Of a stretch of DNA of 5,877 bases, positions 1 to 5,801 are shown piece after piece. A model generated the notes under the pieces. The model worked only from the letters and a program-made list of their open reading frames with translations. It did not search any database and was not told where the DNA came from. Both the position numbers and the translations under genes were made by a program. The stretch comes from an uncultured Lachnospiraceae bacterium. Its GTDB lineage: Bacteria > Bacillota > Clostridia > Lachnospirales > Lachnospiraceae. The stretch covers positions 1 through 5,877 of the forward strand of contig CAMOZD010000087.1 in NCBI GenBank assembly GCA_946630645.1. The letters run 5' to 3'. Every line of letters begins with the position of its first letter. Position 1 is the stretch's first letter.

Positions 1-316
1 CGGCGATGCCGAAAAGAATGTCTCCGAATTCCATGGTCCCGGTCCCGGATATCCTCTGGCCGATCTCAATGGCAAAGGAGAGGCCGATAATCAAAGTGAG
101 AACATAAATGAAGGCAATCATGAGAACATGATTCTTACTCAAGAGCTTGAAAAGGGGATAGATGACCAGCAGCAGGAGGATGCCGGCTATGCCCACAACC
201 AGAAAATGCAGCTGTTTATCCGTAAAGTTCTGCTGATAAGCATCATTGAGTGTCAATAATTGATTATGCATCTTTGCCATAAAAACAACAAAAGCATTGG
301 CAAGCCTTTCTATCAT
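1..316 (-). CDS. VanZ-like integral membrane protein, 3' end cut by window edge
   Basis: I translated this leftward frame by hand. It gives 105 residues from an ATG at 316 and stays open to base 1, so the C-terminus is missing. The start is preceded by GGAG (rc of 325-328) with an 8-base gap, and lies only 4 bases after the stop of the 225-residue gene upstream, so the two are probably co-transcribed. After an amphipathic stretch there is DKQLHF (residues 33-38), then two hydrophobic segments at about 38-57 and 64-83. EIGQ follows (84-87), then MEFGDILFG (95-103). The DK..HF motif ahead of the first helix and the E..Q...E..D pattern after the second resemble VanZ-family membrane proteins, some of which affect glycopeptide susceptibility. 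No resistance role can be inferred here. The family call is moderate; that it is a real membrane-protein gene is fairly secure. Confidence 0.68.
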   Translation of the reverse strand, partial: MIERLANAFVVFMAKMHNQLLTLNDAYQQNFTDKQLHFLVVGIAGILLLLVIYPLFKLLSKNHVLMIAFIYVLTLIIGLSFAIEIGQRISGTGTMEFGDILFGIA

Positions 317-320
317 ATTA

Positions 321-998
321 TCATCTCCGGAAAGTAATCTCTGACAGGCTGACATAGCTGTCAGGGTCATAGTAGAGGAAGCACTGGCTTCCCAGGGCTG
401 GCAGACGGTAGATCCGGTCAAACACAGGGTAAAACACCCGGTCAGACCAGTCTTTCATCATCCGGTCATATTCCTGGTCATGGAAATCATGGTCCCCGTC
501 GCCAAAGGTCTCAAAGGCATAAGGACAGAGGTCCCTGACCCGGTCCTCCCCCTGGACATCGGCCAGGTATGAGAAGGCCTTGGCCAGATTATAGACCAGG
601 AAAAGCCTGGAGCAGGGCCTGTAGATAGTCCCATCCTGGGTCCTGTGGATCCTGGGGGCCAGGCCGTCACTGCTGAAATAGGTCTGGTCAAGGCGAGTCA
701 GAGTATCCAGGGCCTGACCGGGATCTCCGGCCAGCAGCTCCACAACCGACTGCCTGGCCAGGCAGAGGTCCGCGTAGGGTCTGTCATGTGGCATGTGGTA
801 GAAGCACCGGTCCATAAGCTGGCCGTTCCAATGGATGTACTCCTCCAGAATCTCCTGGTAATCCTCTCCTGATCCCGGCTTATCCAGGTAAACTGTCAGA
901 AAACGCAGCATATTTTCATAATTGGCTGCGTCTCCGTCATCATATCTTATTCTCCGGACCAGGGTCCGGTATTGTTCTGTAGCAAAAACTGACTCCAT
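321..998 (-). CDS. hypothetical protein, 225 aa, no recognised domain
   Basis: I do not recognise this protein. The ATG at 998 has a strong GGAGG (rc of 1006-1010) 7 bases upstream, which supports the start. It lies 31 bases after the chorismate mutase/ACT gene and 4 bases before the VanZ-like gene, so it is most likely the middle gene of a leftward operon. The protein has no signal peptide or membrane segment and should be cytoplasmic. It is rich in Asp, Tyr, Arg and Phe. The stretch GDPGQALDTLTRLDQTYF (about residues 91-108) reads like a TPR-type helical hairpin (inference only). A second aromatic and acidic part (about 128-205) contains FGDGDHDFHDQEYD near 164-177. No catalytic motif is clear; the His/Asp-rich patch could bind metal, but this is speculative. 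Confidence 0.82.
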   Translation of the reverse strand: MESVFATEQYRTLVRRIRYDDGDAANYENMLRFLTVYLDKPGSGEDYQEILEEYIHWNGQLMDRCFYHMPHDRPYADLCLARQSVVELLAGDPGQALDTLTRLDQTYFSSDGLAPRIHRTQDGTIYRPCSRLFLVYNLAKAFSYLADVQGEDRVRDLCPYAFETFGDGDHDFHDQEYDRMMKDWSDRVFYPVFDRIYRLPALGSQCFLYYDPDSYVSLSEITFRR

Positions 999-1029
999 CC
1001 ATTATCCTCCCAACCGGTAAAAGGCGACC

Positions 1030-1893
1030 CTAAAAATCCCCGTCACAGTAATAGCTGCCCAGGATCTGCAGATACATGGTCTCCTGGGATAGCTGGAATA
1101 AGAGGGCCCGGTGGTCCTTGCTGCCAATGTTGGCATCCAGCTCAGCAAAAAACTTGTAGTTCCAGCTGTCATCCTGGCGGAAGGGTCTGGAATGAATCTC
1201 TGTAAGGTTCACGCCGTAATCTGAAATCATGGATAAAATGCTGCCCAGACTGCCGCTGCGGTTGGGACACTCGAAAAGGATCTTAACCCGGTTATGTTCC
1301 GGGAGAACATAAAGCTGGTCCGCAAAGGTAACTACCTTTTTCCGGGCTTCCCGCTCTTCTAAAATCCGGCAGTCAACGATGTATAGTCCCTGGGCAACCA
1401 GCAGGTTATGGAGCTCATCCGACACACCCACACCGATCTCCTCGATGATACCCATGCCGGCGTCAGCCTCCTTGTTGCGGATCATTTCCCCCACCTGACT
1501 GTAATTATCCACTGTGAGGACTGCGTCTCTGGAAAAACCCTGGCAGCTGTAAAGTTCTTCCTTGACCATGGCCGGCCTGGTAATCCTGGGTTTTTCTTCC
1601 AGATAGGTGAAGGGAAAACATTCCCTAAGCTCCATGGTCCGGCCATACTGGTACTTGCGGCTGACCTCCATAATCCGCTTTATGAGGGCCGTGTACTCCC
1701 TTAGCAGGGAGGGGTCTATGCCTTCTGTCTGTTTCTGGATGATGCTCTGCTCCCGGTCCGGCTTATAAATCACGTCTGCCGTCTCAGCCTTGATGCGGGC
1801 AACCTGGTCAGCCAGCTTCATCCTCTCTATAAAGAGGGCCCGGATCTCCCGGTCCACTCTGTCAATATTCACTCTGACTTCTGATAATTCCAT
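1030..1893 (-). CDS. chorismate mutase with degenerate prephenate dehydratase-like region and ACT domain
   Basis: Predicted cytoplasmic protein of 287 residues in the phenylalanine/tyrosine branch, where chorismate mutase turns chorismate into prephenate. Residues 1-85 form an AroQ-type mutase. Aligned by eye with E. coli PheA, R7, R24, K35, R47, E48 and Q82 match R11, R28, K39, R51, E52 and Q88, while K44 replaces D48. Residues 205-283 form an ACT domain with GSL (214-216) and HSRP (234-237), close to the GAL and ESRP phenylalanine-binding motifs of PheA. The region between is only about 115 residues, against about 180 for a full dehydratase. It keeps a GMGIIEEIGVG stretch (146-156) resembling the family's PIENS segment, but the second lobe and a clear TRF motif are absent. 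Full P-proteins are about 375 aa. The start at 1893 is preferred over an in-frame upstream ATG at 1950 because of its AGGAG and the mutase boundary. The mutase call is firm; dehydratase activity is doubtful. Confidence 0.88.
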   Translation of the reverse strand: MELSEVRVNIDRVDREIRALFIERMKLADQVARIKAETADVIYKPDREQSIIQKQTEGIDPSLLREYTALIKRIMEVSRKYQYGRTMELRECFPFTYLEEKPRITRPAMVKEELYSCQGFSRDAVLTVDNYSQVGEMIRNKEADAGMGIIEEIGVGVSDELHNLLVAQGLYIVDCRILEEREARKKVVTFADQLYVLPEHNRVKILFECPNRSGSLGSILSMISDYGVNLTEIHSRPFRQDDSWNYKFFAELDANIGSKDHRALLFQLSQETMYLQILGSYYCDGDF

Positions 1894-1899
1894 CTTCAA

Positions 1900-1904
1900 C
1901 TCCT
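1900..1904 (-). promoter_or_regulatory. ribosome binding site fixing the chorismate mutase start
   Basis: The reverse complement reads AGGAG with a 6-base gap to the ATG at 1891-1893. The alternative in-frame ATG at 1950 has no comparable site and would add 19 residues ahead of the mutase helix, so 1893 is favoured. Confidence 0.72.
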
Positions 1905-1990
1905 GCTTACTTCTTATGTCATTTCCTGGCTTATGCCCGGTCTGGACCACTGCGGCTCTGCCGGGTCAGCTTTCCACCCTGAACCCTGCC

Positions 1991-2002
1991 AGCCGGCCGG
2001 CT
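1991..2002. repeat. 12-bp perfect palindrome in the mecA/chorismate mutase spacer
   Basis: AGCCGGCCGGCT is its own reverse complement. It sits just before the 56-bp repeat in plus-strand order, that is, downstream of it in the leftward transcript. It has no U-run and is not a terminator. It may be an operator-like dyad or a chance product of GC-rich sequence. Confidence 0.45.
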
Positions 2003-2007
2003 CACTG

Positions 2008-2126
2008 CAGGTCCTGGCAGACGGTCTTCCCATCACTGCTTCTGTATATAGGTCTGGCTATCGCAAGTCCTGGCAGACAGTCTTCCCATCACTGCTTCTG
2101 TATATAGGTCTGGCTATCGCAGGTCC
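2008..2126. repeat. 56-bp direct tandem repeat, two copies plus a short third start
   Basis: Copy 1 is 2008-2063, copy 2 is 2064-2119, and the first 7 bases of a third copy follow at 2120-2126. The two full copies differ at two positions (G2010/A2066 and G2023/A2079). Each contains GTCCTGGCAGAC near its start and TATATAGGTCTGGC near its end. The period is not a multiple of three and the array lies between mecA and the chorismate mutase gene, so it is noncoding. It would be transcribed as part of the leader of the chorismate mutase gene. Confidence 0.95.
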
Positions 2127-2141
2127 TTTGAAGCAGATTTA

Positions 2142-3083
2142 TCACTGCAGGCTTTGCAGGACACTGATGGCATTCTCCCCGATCAGTCTGGTTCCATGCT
2201 CCTTCAGGTAATTGGACTCATACTTATCCACCTTAACTCTGGCGCCGTACTCTTCCCCGGCCATGACACAATAGAGGACCTGGTCCTTTCTCATATCCGG
2301 AGAAAAGGCTACTTCCAGAACATAGTCCTGTCCGCTCCGGTATAATGCGGACGGCAGATGGAAGTCCCTGCCAAGGGCAGCGCAGAAAGCTATGATATTC
2401 TTAAGATTCTGCTGGCGGAACAGGTAGACACCCGTGGAATACATGGAAGCCTTACCCTTTCCCTCGGTCTTAGGGCTTCCGGAACTTCCGGCTCCCCTTT
2501 CCGGGCCGCTTCCTGCCACCGATGCTTCCTGTCCTGACCGGGCCCGGGTCTTTTTACCGGCGGATCCTTCACGAACCTCCTGGCCAGGCCTGTCCTGCTC
2601 ATGCCAGTCCTCCTGGTCAGAAGACAGTTCTTCCTCCAGCTGGTAGATATCTTCTTCCGCCTCTTCATTCTCACCGGTGCAGATGGCATGGAGGTCTCTG
2701 GCCAGGGCTTCGAAGGCCCTTTCCTTCTCCTCGCCCTTCATCAGGTATATCTCCTCAATCCGCTCCGCACTGATCTTCCTGCTGATGGCCTCGGTCATGG
2801 CCCGAATCTGGTCTAAATCCCTGTCTATGGCAACATCAATAAAGGTACAGCTGATGGTCAGCAGGAACTGTCCCGCAGGCAGCGCCCTGGCCACGTAGGT
2901 CTGTATCCCGTTATCTGTGTTCCAGTTCACATACTGAAAAGAATTCCTGACTATCTCCTCCAGGAACTTGCCCATAAGGTCATGGCTGCCGCTCAGCTCT
3001 TTGATATCATAGCCCATATCGCGGATTTCACTGGCGTTAATCAGGCAGTATATGGATTCTTCATCTATTTTCCAAAAATACAT
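2142..3083 (-). CDS. mecA: MecA-like adaptor protein for ClpC proteolysis
   Basis: Predicted 313-residue homologue of MecA/YpbH, adaptors that in Bacillus bind substrates with the N-terminal domain and deliver them to the ClpCP protease with the C-terminal domain. Residues 1-82 match the MecA N-domain layout (a WKIDEESIYCLINASEI opening, then RDMGYDIKEL). Residues 85-135 are helical and charged. Residues 138-212 form a low-complexity linker, acidic first and then rich in Gly, Ser, Lys and Arg. Residues 215-313 look like the MecA C-domain, with LKNIIAFCAAL, an ALYRSGQDYVLEVAF strand pair, and a closing ENAISVLQSLQ helix. It is longer than Bacillus MecA (about 220 aa), mostly because of the linker. 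The start at 3083 is chosen because AGGAGG lies 7 bases upstream; the ATG at 3089 is too close to it. A promoter lies just upstream. Its substrate here is unknown; competence is only the Bacillus role. Confidence 0.84.
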   Translation of the reverse strand: MYFWKIDEESIYCLINASEIRDMGYDIKELSGSHDLMGKFLEEIVRNSFQYVNWNTDNGIQTYVARALPAGQFLLTISCTFIDVAIDRDLDQIRAMTEAISRKISAERIEEIYLMKGEEKERAFEALARDLHAICTGENEEAEEDIYQLEEELSSDQEDWHEQDRPGQEVREGSAGKKTRARSGQEASVAGSGPERGAGSSGSPKTEGKGKASMYSTGVYLFRQQNLKNIIAFCAALGRDFHLPSALYRSGQDYVLEVAFSPDMRKDQVLYCVMAGEEYGARVKVDKYESNYLKEHGTRLIGENAISVLQSLQ

Positions 3084-3090
3084 ATCCATC

Positions 3091-3096
3091 CCTCCT
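3091..3096 (-). promoter_or_regulatory. strong ribosome binding site deciding the mecA start
   Basis: The reverse complement is a perfect AGGAGG. It is 7 bases from the ATG at 3083 but only 1 base from the ATG at 3089, so the shorter protein is the likely product. Confidence 0.75.
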
Positions 3097-3130
3097 CTCG
3101 AGAACGTGGGATTGTAGTATATTTGCTGTA

Positions 3131-3159
3131 AGTATACCATAAAACTTCATCCTTTTCGA
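3131..3159 (-). promoter_or_regulatory. leftward sigma-A-type promoter for mecA
   Basis: On the minus strand, TCGAAA (rc of 3154-3159, 4 of 6 to TTGACA) is followed after 17 bases by TATACT (rc of 3131-3136), with a TGG extended -10 just ahead. Start of transcription is expected near 3124, giving a leader of about 40 bases to the mecA ATG. Confidence 0.7.
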
Positions 3160-3181
3160 CTTCGTTTTTCTATGCTATAAT
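3153..3181 (+). promoter_or_regulatory. rightward extended -10 promoter for the C39-like gene
   Basis: A perfect TATAAT at 3176-3181 is preceded by TGC, forming an extended -10. The upstream element at 17-base spacing (3153-3158, TTTTCG) is weak, which is tolerated when an extended -10 is present. It overlaps the -35 of the divergent mecA promoter. Transcription should start near 3188, leaving a leader of more than 100 bases before the coding region. Confidence 0.65.
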
Positions 3182-3331
3182 AAATTTCGTGTCTCTGAAT
3201 TACTCTCTGTTTTCAGGAGTGGCAGAAACTTCCTGGCCAAATGGGATGCTAGCCGCACCGGGAGTCCAATTCACGCACAGATAACGATGTTTTAAGTGTA
3301 CAACAAAAACACCCGTTTGAAAAGAAAAGCG

Positions 3332-4645
3332 ATGGTGAACGATTTGAGGAAAATTTACAAAATATTTTTTGCAGTTATTTTAACCTTTGTTACCCTTGCC
3401 GCGGCAGGCAGGTCCACAACTCTTTCTGTCCGGGCCTACAAACATGGATATAATCCTGGGCCGGGGGCCAGATTCGCCACCGTCCGCCATGCCATCTCCC
3501 TCTATGATTCCCCCGGCGGCAGCGACCTGGGATATATCCCTGAATTCACAGGGATTAAGATCCTGGGCTCAGAAGGATCCTGGTATGAAGTCGTCTTCCG
3601 CAAAAAAAAGCAATACAGGTATGGCTGGATTACCAAGGATGAGTTTGAGCATGATTGTCTCGAGTATGACGGAAGGGATAAACAGCCTATGGCTGACGGT
3701 CTTTATCTCTTTTCCAGGATTGAGCCGGAAAAGAATATCCTTACGACCAGTCATTACCTGGAATCCCTGGAACAATATAAGCTGAATGTCCTGCGCTATC
3801 TTCTGCATTTCAACTATGATGACCATGGAGTCTATTACATCCGCAACCATGTCACCGGTAAATATATGGCTCCCGCGGCCACAGGACTGACCGGTAAGAA
3901 GTCAGTTTCCGGCCTCAAAACCAGAATCAGCTGGGTTTCCGGGAAGGAAAAGGCCGGACGCTTCCACCTTTACAGGGATGGAAACGGTTACAGGGTCACC
4001 GACCAGGCAACGGCCCTCTCCCTCTGTATCACCAGCGACGGCTTACCCGGCTTTGAGCAAAACGGGCAGGACCTCTGGCGGGCAGTCCGGTCCAGACCTG
4101 TCATAGAAAAGAATAATATGAGAGATTATGTCCAGTATGACGCGGAATGGGCTTCCTACCACTATGGGGAGGGCAAAAGCAAAAGGAGTCCCACCGATAA
4201 CTTTACTACGGCAGGCTGCGGCATCTTCGCCACGGTAAATGCCATCTATACGGTAACAGGTCATTTCCCGGATCCTTACGAACTGGCAGACTACGCTGTA
4301 AAGCATTATTTCCGGATCGTAGGCAGCGGCACGGATTCCGGCTTTTTTGAGGCGGCGGCTGATGCCTTTGGGGAGAAATACGGCTTTCGGTTCGCAGGGT
4401 ACGGGGAGACCTTAAAGACCCTGAGGTCCAGGCTGAAGAAGGGGCAGACGGCCATCACCCATGTTCCCGGCCATTATGTCACTATTGTGGCCTATAATTC
4501 CAAAACGAAAAAATATTTGCTGCTGGACCCCCACTATCTTCCAAAGAGACATACCTGTGCCTTCGGGGACTGGGTCAGCGCCAAGACCCTCAGCGAGGAC
4601 ACCCTCTACGCCTACAATTTTTATTTCTATGAGAGGACCCGGTGA
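3332..4645 (+). CDS. exported C39-like cysteine peptidase with SH3-like and ricin-type-like regions
   Basis: Predicted 437-residue secreted protein. Residues 1-35 look like a signal peptide: a basic start, a hydrophobic core IFFAVILTFVTLAAA, and a possible cut after VRA (33-35). Residues 46-102 resemble a bacterial SH3-like domain (ATVRHAISLYDSPGG through YGWITKDEF). Residues about 163-256 resemble a ricin-type beta-trefoil repeat, with GVYYIRNHVTGKYM and a closing NGQDLWRAV. Residues 266-433 match a C39-like papain-fold peptidase: C296 in TAGCGIFATVNAIY, H381 in PGHYVTIVAYN, and D399 in YLLLDPHY form a likely Cys-His-Asp set. The domain mix suggests wall-bound or extracellular peptide hydrolysis (inference); C39-like domains may also act on isopeptides or be inactive. 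The start is uncertain: a GTG at 3296, right after an in-frame stop, would add 12 residues but has no ribosome site, and the site before 3332 (GAAAAGAAAAG) is also weak. No LPXTG or other wall anchor is seen. Confidence 0.83.
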   Translation: MVNDLRKIYKIFFAVILTFVTLAAAGRSTTLSVRAYKHGYNPGPGARFATVRHAISLYDSPGGSDLGYIPEFTGIKILGSEGSWYEVVFRKKKQYRYGWITKDEFEHDCLEYDGRDKQPMADGLYLFSRIEPEKNILTTSHYLESLEQYKLNVLRYLLHFNYDDHGVYYIRNHVTGKYMAPAATGLTGKKSVSGLKTRISWVSGKEKAGRFHLYRDGNGYRVTDQATALSLCITSDGLPGFEQNGQDLWRAVRSRPVIEKNNMRDYVQYDAEWASYHYGEGKSKRSPTDNFTTAGCGIFATVNAIYTVTGHFPDPYELADYAVKHYFRIVGSGTDSGFFEAAADAFGEKYGFRFAGYGETLKTLRSRLKKGQTAITHVPGHYVTIVAYNSKTKKYLLLDPHYLPKRHTCAFGDWVSAKTLSEDTLYAYNFYFYERTR

Positions 4646-4688
4646 GAGAAAAGCACCCAAAAATAAATCTGAAAGTTAAAGATAAGCA

Positions 4689-4717
4689 TTGTGTCTTGCG
4701 GCCAAGTGAGCTATAAT
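4689..4717 (+). promoter_or_regulatory. promoter for the HExxH gene
   Basis: TTGTGT (4689-4694, 3 of 6) and a perfect TATAAT (4712-4717) are separated by 17 bases. Transcription should begin near 4724, just ahead of the inverted repeat at 4736. This indicates that the metalloprotease-like gene has its own promoter, although read-through from the C39-like gene is possible because no terminator is visible after 4645. Confidence 0.68.
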
Positions 4718-4735
4718 AGATATGGGAAGGTTTAC

Positions 4736-4776
4736 TGATTCATACCTGCGTTTCCAGAAAGTGCAGGGATGAATCA
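4736..4776 (+). repeat. long imperfect inverted repeat in the 5' leader of the HExxH gene
   Basis: The left arm TGATTCATACCTGC (4736-4749) pairs with GCAGGGATGAATCA (4763-4776): 13 of 14 positions match, around a 13-base loop that could add TTT/AAA pairing. It falls between the predicted transcription start and the ATG at 4803. No U-run follows, so it is not an intrinsic terminator. It could be an operator dyad or an RNA hairpin affecting stability or translation. Confidence 0.85.
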
Positions 4777-4802
4777 AATAGAATATATCAACGGGTGTTA
4801 TC

Positions 4803-5753
4803 ATGACTTTAAATCAGGTAAATGACTTATGGGAATTATATAAAGAGAGATATGAAGTGGACAGTGATGCCATGATCACTGATGTCTGCTATGATACTCC
4901 GGAGAATGTGGAAGGCAGCTTTGATCTCTTTGAACTCCTCAACGGCATCTACGTACTCCACCTGAATCCACGCTTCCATCTTTACAGCGAGGATTATGTC
5001 CGCTTTGTGCTATTCCATGAATTTACACATTTTGCAGACTTTATCAAGGCGACGTCCGGGGACCAGTTCGAGGAACGCCAGGACCTCTTCCTCTACATGA
5101 ATTCCTACTCGGAATACCATGCATGCAGGGTTGCTCTGGGCCAGTCCATCGACACCCTGTCCCACGACTATGTCTACATAGACAAGATTCAGATTCCCGG
5201 ACCCTTCCGGGAGATCTCCATCCGCCGGCTGCTGGCTGAGAACCTCTTCAGGACCAAGTATGCTTACATACAGTTCTTCAGGTATTTCAAGCCCAGTGAT
5301 TTTGTATCCAGCTTCCGCCAGCTCATGTATCTCTTCGGCTATATAGCCCTTTTCAAGCAGACCAACGACCAGATGGCCCAACACGTGCTGAAGGTGATCG
5401 GCGTCGACTCCTCATCCTGCTACATGGACCTCTTCCAGGCCCTCAAAGATAAGGATACGGAGAATATACTCAAGTATACCAAGGATGCCTATAATGATGC
5501 CTTCCTCATGTATCTGCGCAACTTCATCCGGACTCATTATGACGAGTCTCTCTACGATGATGAAGATGTGGATAATCTCAGCATGGATAATTACCATGAA
5601 TTCCTGGAAGACCTGGATGCCCGTCAGGACGAACTTGACGAGGCCAGGGAGCAGATGGAAAGTCCTGAAGCAGCCTTTATCGCAGGCCTGCTTGCAACCT
5701 GCTCCTCCAGGGAGTGGCAGTCCGTGGATACCAGCTTCATCCCAACAAAATAA
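4803..5753 (+). CDS. putative cytoplasmic zinc metalloprotease-like protein with HEFTH motif
   Basis: Protein of 316 residues without signal peptide or membrane segment. The zinc motif HEFTH lies at 72-76 in RFVLFHEFTHFADF: H72 and H76 would bind zinc and E73 would activate water. SEYHA at 103-107 offers E104 as a likely third ligand, 27 residues after H76, as in gluzincin-type or ImmA-like peptidases. The first 65 residues carry alternating hydrophobic strands (IYVLHLNPRFHL), typical ahead of such a helix. Residues 140-240 are helical and aromatic, and about 247-285 is strongly acidic and may be coiled (DDEDVDNL, FLEDLDARQDELDEAREQ). I do not recognise a named family. Substrate is unknown, and activity is inferred only from the motif. 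The start has a modest GGGTG 5 bases upstream. The gene has its own promoter and leader hairpin and is followed by an intrinsic terminator. Confidence 0.85.
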   Translation: MTLNQVNDLWELYKERYEVDSDAMITDVCYDTPENVEGSFDLFELLNGIYVLHLNPRFHLYSEDYVRFVLFHEFTHFADFIKATSGDQFEERQDLFLYMNSYSEYHACRVALGQSIDTLSHDYVYIDKIQIPGPFREISIRRLLAENLFRTKYAYIQFFRYFKPSDFVSSFRQLMYLFGYIALFKQTNDQMAQHVLKVIGVDSSSCYMDLFQALKDKDTENILKYTKDAYNDAFLMYLRNFIRTHYDESLYDDEDVDNLSMDNYHEFLEDLDARQDELDEAREQMESPEAAFIAGLLATCSSREWQSVDTSFIPTK

Positions 5754-5774
5754 AAGACTAATAATAGTAAAATT

Positions 5775-5801
5775 AAAAGCCGGCAGCTGCCGGCTTTTTT
5801 T
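5775..5801 (+). terminator. intrinsic terminator, probably bidirectional
   Basis: AAAAGCCGGC, loop AGCT, GCCGGCTTTT make a perfect 24-base palindrome at 5775-5798, followed by a T-run through 5801. It lies 21 bases after the stop of the HExxH gene. On the minus strand the same hairpin is followed by TTTTAATTTT, so it can also stop leftward transcripts arriving from the right edge. Confidence 0.93.

Noticed and set aside
1894..1980. T-box-like leader for the chorismate mutase gene (AGGGTGG on the minus strand near 1970)
   Set aside because: Only the first eight bases resemble the T-box core; the ACCGCG part is missing and no terminator with a U-run follows.
1933..2211. Rightward 92-residue open frame through the repeat region
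   Set aside because: It spans the 56-bp repeat, whose period breaks frame, overlaps the ends of two well-supported genes on the other strand, and lacks a ribosome site.
2434..2898. Several rightward open frames opposite mecA
   Set aside because: They lie in the GC-rich linker-coding part of mecA, have no family resemblance, and look like shadows of the real reading frame.
3087..3140. Longer mecA starting at 3140 or 3089
   Set aside because: The 3140 start falls inside the predicted promoter, upstream of the transcription start, and 3089 is too close to the AGGAGG.
5010..5384. Leftward 124-residue open frame opposite the HExxH gene
   Set aside because: It mirrors the coding frame of a gene with a clear motif and has no ribosome site or recognisable domain.
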